Positions 7,169 to 12,254 of a stretch of 12,254 bases of DNA are shown in pieces (within the stretch, counting starts at the first letter, position 1; each line of letters begins with the position of its first letter). This DNA comes from Methanothrix harundinacea (GTDB lineage: Archaea > Halobacteriota > Methanosarcinia > Methanotrichales > Methanotrichaceae), in the NCBI GenBank assembly GCA_002502785.1, contig DAQG01000060.1, positions 1 to 12,254 on the forward strand, written 5' to 3'. The position numbers and the translations under genes are program-made. Below the pieces are notes generated by a model. It had not been told where the DNA came from. It searched no databases and was given only the letters and a program-made list of their open reading frames with translations.

Positions 7169-7282
7169 TTTGTCATTATTAATCGTTATATTATTGTTTT
7201 TGTCATTATAAACCGTTATATTAGTTTCTACATGTCAAAAGCAATTTTAAAGGTTTTTTTGTCATTATTAATCATTATAATC
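7169..7282 (+). repeat. Direct repeats (about 30-bp period) upstream of the transporter module
   Basis: Three copies of a roughly 25-bp repeat sharing TTTGTCATTATtAAtCgTTAT start at 7169, 7199 and 7258. The core of the first copy is TGTCATTATTAATCGTTATA. A degenerate fourth TGTCA at 7233 fills the gap, so TGTCA occurs at 7171, 7201, 7233 and 7260, close to every 30 bp (about three helical turns). The array is in AT-rich DNA 70-180 bp before the small reading frame at 7349. Regular helical phasing suggests cooperative protein binding, hence a regulator operator; this is inference. I see no such array before the second module. Confidence 0.7.
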
Positions 7283-7301
7283 GTTTATTGACCCAAAAGG
7301 A

Positions 7302-7310
7302 CTTAATATC
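7302..7310 (+). promoter_or_regulatory. Possible TATA box for the first module
   Basis: CTTAATATC preceded by the purine-rich AAAAGGA lies 39-47 bp before the ATG at 7349. This is a suitable spacing for transcription starting around 7330-7335 and a short leader. The match is moderate. Confidence 0.35.
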
Positions 7311-7348
7311 AGCAGTTTAACTGGGGGCCGGTTAGTTGGAGGATATAT

Positions 7349-7549
7349 ATGTCCAACACGAAAAAATCAAGATCCCAGGGGAAATGCCTTCTGTATCTGT
7401 TATGCGCTGCCATTGTGTTTCGCACAAAGTGGCTTGAAGGCTATACTTCGTGGACGAGAAGGGGTTCGGATGCAGTCCCAGAAAAGTCGACCACGAACCA
7501 AAGGAGATCTACAACTTCTACAAAAATAAGGGATTCTCAAAAGGTGTAA
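7349..7549 (+). CDS. Small basic protein or decayed small gene heading module 1
   Basis: Unrecognised 66-residue product. The start is well supported: GGAGGA (7338-7343) stands 5 bp before ATG. The N-terminus is hydrophilic (MSNTKKSRSQGK), then a short hydrophobic stretch (CLLYLLCAAIVF), then an Arg/Lys/Ser/Thr-rich tail ending IRDSQKV. The upstream region of module 2 (9709-9918) is related. The N-terminal part and the last residues (IR-D/E-SQKV-stop) match in this frame. The middle (7434-7526) matches only in another frame, where both copies encode LKAxxRGxxGxRMxS and RPRxxGDLxLL. So two compensating single-base indels separate the copies. Either this copy is damaged, or the family tolerates change. 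The start also resembles the partial frame at 12177. No function is assigned. Confidence 0.45.
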   Translation: MSNTKKSRSQGKCLLYLLCAAIVFRTKWLEGYTSWTRRGSDAVPEKSTTNQRRSTTSTKIRDSQKV

Positions 7550-7583
7550 CGTTGGCAGGAGCTGTTAGATCTATCATAAATCG

Positions 7584-7628
7584 GCTTGTTTAGAGTGTTG
7601 CTGTCATGTGAATGGAGGATAAACAAGC
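7584..7628 (+). promoter_or_regulatory. Leader hairpin upstream of DUF1646 copy 1
   Basis: GCTTGTTTA (7584-7592) and TAAACAAGC (7620-7628) are perfect 9-bp complements around a 27-nt loop. The loop holds a ribosome-binding-site-like GGAGGA (7614-7619). The structure ends 27 nt before the transporter start and is absent from the shorter leader of copy 2. It could control translation or be a protein-binding dyad; neither can be decided here. Confidence 0.4.
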
Positions 7629-7655
7629 ACAATAAGTCATGGAGGAATAGGTTTT

Positions 7656-8705
7656 ATGGTGAGTACAGTCGACATGGGTTTGTTCGGGATATTCTTGCTG
7701 GTACTGCTATGCCCATTTTTCATAAAGAAAGTTGAGGAGCAGCTGGAAGCCTTCCTGTTTGTTATGGGCGCGTCTGCAGTTACCATAGCAAATGCCTGGC
7801 ATATGGAACTGGTGATGGAGGCCGTCGAAGAGCCCATCATAAAGGGGATAGTTCCGGCGGTGTTGGTCGCGGGTCTGATATTCTACTACGGAAGATCTCA
7901 CGCGCAGCGGGTAATGAACGTCCTCTTGGACAAGGTCCCTCTTAAGATACTGGTCTTTTTTATAGTGGTGATCTTAGGGCTCTGTGCAAGCCTGATCACG
8001 GCCATAATTGCGTCCCTGGTGCTGGTGGAGGTTGTGAGCCTCATGCCTCTTGATCGCAAGACGAGGATCAACCTCACAGTGGTGGCGTGTTTCTCCATAG
8101 GTCTTGGAGCAGCACTGACCCCTGTGGGTGAGCCTCTCTCCACAATTGCCATCACCAAACTGCAGGGTCCGCCCTATTATGCCGGTTTCACTTTCCTGCT
8201 GGAAACGGTGGGCATGTACATAATACCGGGCATACTTGCTTTTGGCATATTGAGCACGATCATCGTGGGAAAAAAAACCACCGAGAAGCAGACGGACATG
8301 GTTGCTAAGGGTGGTGACACTCTCAGAGATGTGGGGATTAGGGGTGCAAAGGTTTACCTCTTCGTGATGGCTCTCCTTCTCCTGGGCAGTGGGTTCAAGA
8401 TCATCATAGACACCTACCTGATCCACATACCGTCGATGATCCTATACTGGGTCAACATGTCGTCAGCAGTGCTCGACAATGCGACCCTGACGGCGGCAGA
8501 GATCGGCCCGAGCATGGAGATGGGCCAGATCAAGGCCATTCTGATGGGGCTTCTCGTCTCCGGTGGCATGCTGATCCCCGGCAATATTCCAAACATCATA
8601 TCTGCAAACAAGATGGGCATCACCAGCAAAGAGTGGGCTCGCACCGGCGTTCCCATCGGACTTGTGGCGATGCTGGTCTACTTCGGGTGGATATTCTACA
8701 TTTAA
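7656..8705 (+). CDS. DUF1646 family membrane transporter, copy 1
   Basis: Polytopic membrane protein of the DUF1646 family, found in archaea and some bacteria and annotated as a putative cation transporter. 349 residues, about ten hydrophobic segments, almost no soluble domain. The start is ATG 7656 after GGAGGAA (7641-7647). Two motif pairs hint at two inverted halves as in ion transporter (IT) superfamily members such as NhaD antiporters: ALTPVGEPLSTIA (153-165) against IPGNIPNIISANK (307-319), and SLITAIIASLVLVEV (112-126) against SSAVLDNATLTAAEIG (269-284). Conserved charged or polar residues inside membrane segments (E159, D274, N275, N310, N313) could bind an ion. Substrate is unknown; Na+/H+ exchange is a guess by analogy. 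The Usp gene follows after 49 bp, so the two are probably cotranscribed. It is about 90% identical to copy 2 at 9974. Confidence 0.9.
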   Translation: MVSTVDMGLFGIFLLVLLCPFFIKKVEEQLEAFLFVMGASAVTIANAWHMELVMEAVEEPIIKGIVPAVLVAGLIFYYGRSHAQRVMNVLLDKVPLKILVFFIVVILGLCASLITAIIASLVLVEVVSLMPLDRKTRINLTVVACFSIGLGAALTPVGEPLSTIAITKLQGPPYYAGFTFLLETVGMYIIPGILAFGILSTIIVGKKTTEKQTDMVAKGGDTLRDVGIRGAKVYLFVMALLLLGSGFKIIIDTYLIHIPSMILYWVNMSSAVLDNATLTAAEIGPSMEMGQIKAILMGLLVSGGMLIPGNIPNIISANKMGITSKEWARTGVPIGLVAMLVYFGWIFYI

Positions 8706-8754
8706 ATTCTGAGGAGCGGATATCCGAGGATAAACTGATGCGAGGATGGTTATA

Positions 8755-9618
8755 ATGTTCGAAAAGGTGTTAGTTCCAACAGACTTTTCAAAGTACGCGC
8801 AGAAAGTCGTGGAGTGCATTGGCGAGCTTCCAGGCTTGAAGGAGATAGTGCTCCTCCACGTTGTGGATGCCACCCATCCTTCAAAGCGGGGATGGACTCG
8901 TGGGCCCGAAGTTGAGGATGCGAAAATCGACCTCGGCGACATTAAAGAGCGGCTCGAGAAACTCGGCTTCAAGGTCACCACGAGGCTTGAAGTGATTACC
9001 GAGGCCGACGTCTCACGAACAATTCAGAGGGTCGCAGACGAGGAGAAAGTGTCCCTGGTAGTGATGGGAGCTCGTGGACAGGGTCGCATCTCTGGCGTCC
9101 TTTTGGGAAGCGCCTCCACAGGTGTCGTCCGTTTCAGCGACAAGGACACCCTCATCATGCGCTACAAGATGCTGGAGGGGCTTGAGGGGGCAACCTACGA
9201 GAAGTTCTGCCCCATGATGTTCTCCAAGGTCCTCTGCACCACCGACTTCTCTGAGGCTTCTGAGTCTGCGATCGCAACGATCAAGGATCTGAAGGATGTC
9301 ATCGGAGAGGTGATCCTGGAGTACGTCGTCTCCAAGGGCGAGACTCAAGAGGAGATAGAGGCCTACGTCGCAGAGGCGCGAGAGCAGCTCGAAAAGATCA
9401 AGGCCGATCTCGTAAGCTCCGGCCTCAAAGTGAGGACCCACGTCGATGTGGGTAGCCCCCGCGAGCAGATCAAGTCTCTTGCCATAAGAGAGGACGCATC
9501 TCTTATCGTCATGAGTTCCCACGGCAAGACCTGGTTGAAACAGCTGATGGTGGGAAGCACCACCTTCGATGTCGTGAGGACTGCAGAGAGGCCGGTCCTG
9601 ATCGTGAGGTCCAAGTAA
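8755..9618 (+). CDS. Tandem-domain universal stress protein (UspA family), copy 1
   Basis: Cytoplasmic protein of 287 residues with two Usp domains, about 1-137 and 155-287, each opening with a (K/R)VLxxTDFS strand (KVLVPTDFS, KVLCTTDFS). Domain 1 has the full nucleotide-binding pattern G-2x-G-9x-G-S: G105, G108, G118, S119. Domain 2 has S254, G257, G267, S268, so its first glycine is replaced and ATP binding there may differ. I prefer ATG 8755 (MFEKVLVPTDFS) to the in-frame ATG 8746, because GAGGATGGT at 8742-8750 is the best ribosome binding site and overlaps the earlier ATG. Usp domains joined to or encoded with transporters often act as nucleotide-sensing regulators. The repeated pairing with DUF1646 suggests such a role here, by inference. 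The gap to DUF1646 carries a palindrome CGGATATCCG (8717-8726) that is broken in copy 2. Confidence 0.92.
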   Translation: MFEKVLVPTDFSKYAQKVVECIGELPGLKEIVLLHVVDATHPSKRGWTRGPEVEDAKIDLGDIKERLEKLGFKVTTRLEVITEADVSRTIQRVADEEKVSLVVMGARGQGRISGVLLGSASTGVVRFSDKDTLIMRYKMLEGLEGATYEKFCPMMFSKVLCTTDFSEASESAIATIKDLKDVIGEVILEYVVSKGETQEEIEAYVAEAREQLEKIKADLVSSGLKVRTHVDVGSPREQIKSLAIREDASLIVMSSHGKTWLKQLMVGSTTFDVVRTAERPVLIVRSK

Positions 9619-9657
9619 GAGGCTCAGAAATCAACCGCTTGAGTTAATGCTAGGGCG

Positions 9658-9684
9658 AGGAACGTTCCACTGGCGAACGTTCCT
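9658..9684 (+). terminator. 3' hairpin of module 1
   Basis: AGGAACGTTC (9658-9667), a 7-nt loop, and GAACGTTCCT (9675-9684): a perfect 10-bp stem followed by TTATCCTTC, 39 bp after the Usp stop. The equivalent hairpin after module 2 keeps the stem but swaps one G-C pair for C-G, so pairing appears to be under selection. Likely a terminator or mRNA 3'-end structure. Confidence 0.65.
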
Positions 9685-9708
9685 TTATCCTTCACGAGGT
9701 GCTTCGCT

Positions 9709-9918
9709 ACGGACACGGCATCAGGGCCATCACAGTACCAAGAGAAACTCCTTCTTTATTCATTACGTGCTATTTTAGTTGTTTTAGTGTTTCACACGAG
9801 TGACTTGAAGGCTGCATTTCGTGGACTTGATGGATCTCGGATGTCGTCCAGAAATCGACCACGGAAACGAGGAGATCTCCATCTCCTGGAAAGTATAAGG
9901 GAGTCGCAAAAGGTGTGA
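9709..9918 (+). pseudogene. Remnant or unusual-start copy of the small basic protein, module 2
   Basis: An open frame ending at TGA 9916-9918 is related to the small frame at 7349. It reads, in order, QEKLLLYSLRAILVVLVFHT (a hydrophobic segment), LKAAFRGLDGSRMSS, then RPRKRGDLHLLES and IRESQKV. No ATG or TTG opens it. The position matching the ATG of copy 1 is an ACG (9709) with GAGGTG (9697-9701 region) about 7 bp upstream. An in-frame GTG at 9787 would give only 43 residues and lacks a ribosome binding site. It may be a gene that lost its start, or a small protein with a rare start codon. The gap to DUF1646 copy 2 is otherwise empty. No function is assigned. Confidence 0.45.
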
Positions 9919-9973
9919 TGTTGGTAGTAGCTGTAAAATCTCATAATAACCAAAAATAGAGTAAGGAGTCGCT

Positions 9974-11026
9974 ATGGTAAGTACAGTCGACATGGGTTTG
10001 TTCGGCATATTCTTGCTGGTACTGCTATGCCCATTTTTCATAAAGAAAGTTGAGGAGCAGCTGGAAGCCTTTCTTTTCGTTATGGGCGTATCTGCAGTTA
10101 CTATAGCCAACGCTTGGCATATGGAGCTTGTGATGGAGGCCATCGAGGAGCCCATCATTAAGGGGATCGTTCCGGCGGTGTTGGTCGCAGGTCTGATTTT
10201 CTACTACGGAAGATCTTACGCTCAGCGGATAATGGATGTCCTGTTGGACAAGGTCCCTCTTAGGATACTGGTCTTCTTTGTAGTGGTGGTTCTCGGGCTT
10301 TCTGCAAGTCTGATCACGGCCATAATTGCGGCCCTGGTGCTGGTAGAGGTTGTGAGCCTCATGCCCCTTGACCGCAAAACTAAAATTAAGCTCACGGTAG
10401 TGGCCTGTTTCTCTATTGGTATTGGGGCAGCTCTGACCCCGGTGGGCGAGCCTCTCTCCACAATTGCCATCACCAAGCTGCAGGGTCCACCATACTATGC
10501 CGGTTTCACCTTCCTGCTGGATACGGTGGGCATGTACATCATACCGGGCATACTGGCCTTCGGCATATTAAGCGCCGTCGTCGTCGGGAAAAAGACCACC
10601 GAAAGGCAGATGGATATTGTTGCGAAAGATGGTGGTGAAACCCTCAGGGATGTCGGAATTAGGGGTGCAAAGGTCTACCTCTTCGTAATGGCTCTTCTCC
10701 TCTTGGGGAGCGGCTTCAAGATCATCATAGACACCTACCTGATCCACATACCGTCGATGATCCTCTACTGGGTCAACATGTCCTCGGCAGTTCTCGATAA
10801 TGCGACCCTGACGGCGGCAGAGATCGGCCCGAGCATGCATATCGACCAGATCAAGGCCATTCTGATGGGGCTTCTCGTCGCTGGCGGCATGCTCATCCCC
10901 GGTAATATTCCAAACATCATATCTGCAAACAAGATTGGCATCACCAGCAAAGAGTGGGCTAGCATCGGCGTTCCCATCGGGCTTGTGGCGATGCTGGTGT
11001 ACTTCGGGTGGATATTCTACCTTTAA
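9974..11026 (+). CDS. DUF1646 family membrane transporter, copy 2
   Basis: Second copy of the transporter, 350 residues, with about 30 substitutions and one inserted residue relative to copy 1. The start is ATG 9974 with AAGGAG (9963-9968) 5 bp upstream. All motif segments are unchanged (ALTPVGEPLSTIA, VLDNATLTAAEIG, PGNIPNIISANK), so both copies should be functional. Changes cluster in three places: conservative swaps in membrane helices, the cytoplasm-like loop around 201-222 (extra residue, AKDGGE for AKGGD), and the segment after AEIGPSM (HID for EMG). The last could alter regulation or ion access. Usp copy 2 follows after 49 bp in a gap nearly identical to that of module 1. It has no repeat array upstream and may depend on read-through from module 1 or a weak local promoter. 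Confidence 0.9.
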   Translation: MVSTVDMGLFGIFLLVLLCPFFIKKVEEQLEAFLFVMGVSAVTIANAWHMELVMEAIEEPIIKGIVPAVLVAGLIFYYGRSYAQRIMDVLLDKVPLRILVFFVVVVLGLSASLITAIIAALVLVEVVSLMPLDRKTKIKLTVVACFSIGIGAALTPVGEPLSTIAITKLQGPPYYAGFTFLLDTVGMYIIPGILAFGILSAVVVGKKTTERQMDIVAKDGGETLRDVGIRGAKVYLFVMALLLLGSGFKIIIDTYLIHIPSMILYWVNMSSAVLDNATLTAAEIGPSMHIDQIKAILMGLLVAGGMLIPGNIPNIISANKIGITSKEWASIGVPIGLVAMLVYFGWIFYL

Positions 11027-11075
11027 ATTCTGAGGAGCAGATATCCGAGGATAAACTGATGCGAGGATGGTTATA

Positions 11076-11939
11076 ATGTTCGAAAAGGTGTTAGTTCCAA
11101 CAGACTTTTCAAAGTACGCGCAGAAAGTCGTGGAGTGCATTGGTGAGCTTCCAGGCTTGAAGGAGATAGTGCTCCTCCACGTGGTGGATGCCACCCATCC
11201 TTCAAAGCGGGGATGGACTCGAGAGCCCGAAGTTGAGGATGCCAAAATCGATCTGGGTGACATAAAAGAGAGCCTCGAGAAACTCGGCTTCAAGGTCACT
11301 ACCAGGCTTGAAGTGATCACCGAGGCCGACTTCTCAAGGACCATTCAGAGGGTCGCAGACGAGGAGAAAGTATCCCTGATAGTGATGGGTGCTCGTGGAA
11401 AGGGCCGCATCTCAGGCGTCCTTCTGGGAAGCGCCTCTACAGGTGTCGTCCGTTTCAGCGACAAGGACACCCTCATCATGCGCTACAAGATGCTGGAGGG
11501 GCTTGAGGGGGCAAAGTACGAAAAGTTCTGCCCCATGATGTTCTCTAGGGTTCTCTGCACCACCGACTTTTCAGAGGCTTCCGGGTCTGCGATCTCCAAG
11601 ATCAAGGATCTTAAGAACGTCATCGGAGAGGTTATTCTGGAGTACGTCGTCTCCAAGGGCGAGACTCAGGAGGAGATCGAGGCCTACGTCGCAGAGGCGC
11701 GAGAGAAGCTCGAGAAGGTCAAGGCGGATCTAGCCAGTGCAGGCATCAACGTGAGAACCCATATCGACGTGGGAAGCCCCCGCGAACAGATCAAGTCTCT
11801 GGCCATAAGAGAGGACGCGTCTCTGATCGTGATGAGCTCCCACGGCAAGACCTGGCTGAAGCAGCTGATGGTGGGAAGCACCACCTTCGATGTCGTGAGG
11901 ACTGCAGAGAGGCCGGTCCTGATAGTGCGATCTAAGTAA
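11076..11939 (+). CDS. Tandem-domain universal stress protein (UspA family), copy 2
   Basis: Second copy of the two-domain Usp, 287 residues from the preferred ATG 11076 (an in-frame ATG 11067 lies upstream; the same overlapping ribosome binding site GAGGATGGT is present). It keeps the domain 1 pattern G-2x-G-9x-G-S (MGARGKG...LLGSAS) and the serine-for-glycine change in domain 2 (SSHGKTW...VGSTT). About 17 to 20 residues differ from copy 1, mostly between the two nucleotide motifs and in the helix at 200-228. Its first 145 bp plus the preceding gap are almost identical to copy 1. The partner of DUF1646 copy 2. ATP binding is inferred from the motif; the physiological signal is unknown. Confidence 0.92.
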   Translation: MFEKVLVPTDFSKYAQKVVECIGELPGLKEIVLLHVVDATHPSKRGWTREPEVEDAKIDLGDIKESLEKLGFKVTTRLEVITEADFSRTIQRVADEEKVSLIVMGARGKGRISGVLLGSASTGVVRFSDKDTLIMRYKMLEGLEGAKYEKFCPMMFSRVLCTTDFSEASGSAISKIKDLKNVIGEVILEYVVSKGETQEEIEAYVAEAREKLEKVKADLASAGINVRTHIDVGSPREQIKSLAIREDASLIVMSSHGKTWLKQLMVGSTTFDVVRTAERPVLIVRSK

Positions 11940-11979
11940 GGGGCTTAGATCTCAACCTTTTTTGGTGGCATTCTGCGAG

Positions 11980-12008
11980 AAGGAACCTTTCATCGGTGAA
12001 GGTTCCTT
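11980..12008 (+). terminator. 3' hairpin of module 2
   Basis: AAGGAACCTT (11980-11989) pairs with AAGGTTCCTT (11999-12008); CA/TG can extend the stem over a TCGG loop with one bulged T. It stands 40 bp after the Usp stop, as in module 1. A T-run CCTTTTTTGG at 11957-11966 precedes it and may itself terminate transcription. Confidence 0.65.
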
Positions 12009-12078
12009 CCATCTTTCAAGGGCGGTGCCTTGGTGCTCATTTGGCATTAAGCCCCTATCAGCCTCAAATTATATGCTA

Positions 12079-12090
12079 CATATTATTTAT
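12079..12090 (+). promoter_or_regulatory. Possible promoter before the last small gene
   Basis: CATATTATTTAT is the most TATA-like stretch in the AT-rich 12065-12160 interval, about 90 bp before the ATG at 12177. Other AT-rich sites nearby could equally serve. Confidence 0.25.
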
Positions 12091-12176
12091 CTATTAGATT
12101 CAAATTCAACCGAATAAGGCGTAAATCTTAACTATTAAGAATGATAGATTCAGCTACAATTGGTAGGTGGTAAGAT

Positions 12177-12254
12177 ATGCCCAGCACAGAGAAATCACAA
12201 TCCAACAAGAAATTTCTGCAGACTAAAATATCTAAATACCCCTCTCCAAGATCT
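12177..12254 (+). CDS. Start of a small-protein-like gene, truncated by the window end
   Basis: Twenty-six codons are visible with no stop. The ribosome binding site GGTAGGTGG (12162-12170) is well placed before ATG. The first residues MPSTEKSQSNKKFL resemble MSNTKKSRSQGKCL at 7349: Lys/Ser-rich and matching at M, T, KS, S, K and L. The visible part then continues hydrophilic (QTKISKYPSPRS) with no hydrophobic segment yet. It may head a third module, or be an unrelated gene with a similar basic start. The product is not recognised. Confidence 0.5.
   Translation, partial: MPSTEKSQSNKKFLQTKISKYPSPRS

Larger units (their letters stand above)
7656..12008 (+). repeat. Tandem duplication of a transporter-Usp module (about 2.3 kb unit)
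   Basis: The unit 7656-9684 recurs at 9974-12008 with an offset of 2318 bp, becoming 2321 bp after the one-codon insertion in DUF1646 copy 2. Homology continues outside the genes into the upstream small-protein remnants (7349-7549 and 9709-9918) and the downstream hairpins. No insertion sequence, tRNA or flanking target duplication is seen at the edges. Both copies have intact reading frames. Confidence 0.9.

Noticed and set aside
7169..7282. CRISPR array
   Set aside because: Repeat copies are imperfect, spacers are only about 5 bp, and no cas genes are present.
7639..7650. Minimal upstream frame ATG-GAG-GAA-TAG overlapping the ribosome binding site of DUF1646 copy 1
   Set aside because: It arises from the GGAGGAA motif itself, has no own ribosome binding site and is absent from copy 2.
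10568..11344. Long minus-strand frame opposite the DUF1646/Usp copy 2 genes (258 codons), with similar ones opposite copy 1
   Set aside because: It is antisense to two well-supported genes and exists because of their codon bias; the translation matches nothing recognisable.
7656..12008. Composite transposon or integrated element carrying the modules
   Set aside because: No transposase, integrase, terminal inverted repeats or target duplications are visible; simple tandem duplication explains the data.

Overview
The window looks like chromosomal DNA of a euryarchaeon, probably a methanogen. The evidence is an Orc1/Cdc6 initiator gene beside a cluster of origin recognition boxes, a RaSEA-type archaeosine radical SAM enzyme, a tRNA gene without an encoded CCA end, T-rich rather than classical hairpin terminators, GGAGG/GGTGG ribosome binding sites and two DUF1646 transporters. 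A Methanothrix- or Methanosarcina-like relative is my guess from protein flavour only.

Positions 1-897 hold no convincing gene. They contain a replication origin. Six ORB-like elements form three pairs with 27-28 bp internal spacing: two pairs on the minus strand (286-333 and 427-473) and one on the plus strand (784-832). The pairs surround AT-rich DNA. The initiator gene orc1/cdc6 (898-2118) follows directly, and the right ORB pair lies just upstream of its start. A tRNA-Gly(GCC) gene (2383-2454, minus) converges on it.

Positions 2654-4844 (minus) are a trkH-trkA potassium uptake operon. A divergent promoter region separates it from a plus-strand pair: a thioredoxin-reductase-like flavoprotein (4962-5861) whose NADPH-binding signature is largely lost, and raSEA (to 6842). 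The best-placed start of raSEA appears to be an ACG codon.

Positions 6843-7655 are mostly AT-rich spacer with a roughly 30-bp-periodic repeat array and a small reading frame. Then comes a tandem duplication of about 2.3 kb: DUF1646 membrane transporter + two-domain universal stress protein (7656-9618), repeated at 9974-11939. The duplication is larger than the two genes. Each unit is preceded by related remnants of a small Arg-rich protein and followed by a hairpin whose stem differs between copies by a compensatory base-pair change. A third small-protein start begins at 12177 and runs off the window, so another module may follow. The working idea, an inference, is a membrane ion transporter paired with a nucleotide-binding Usp regulator and headed by a fast-evolving small protein. 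It sits near K+ uptake genes and may serve ion or osmotic stress.
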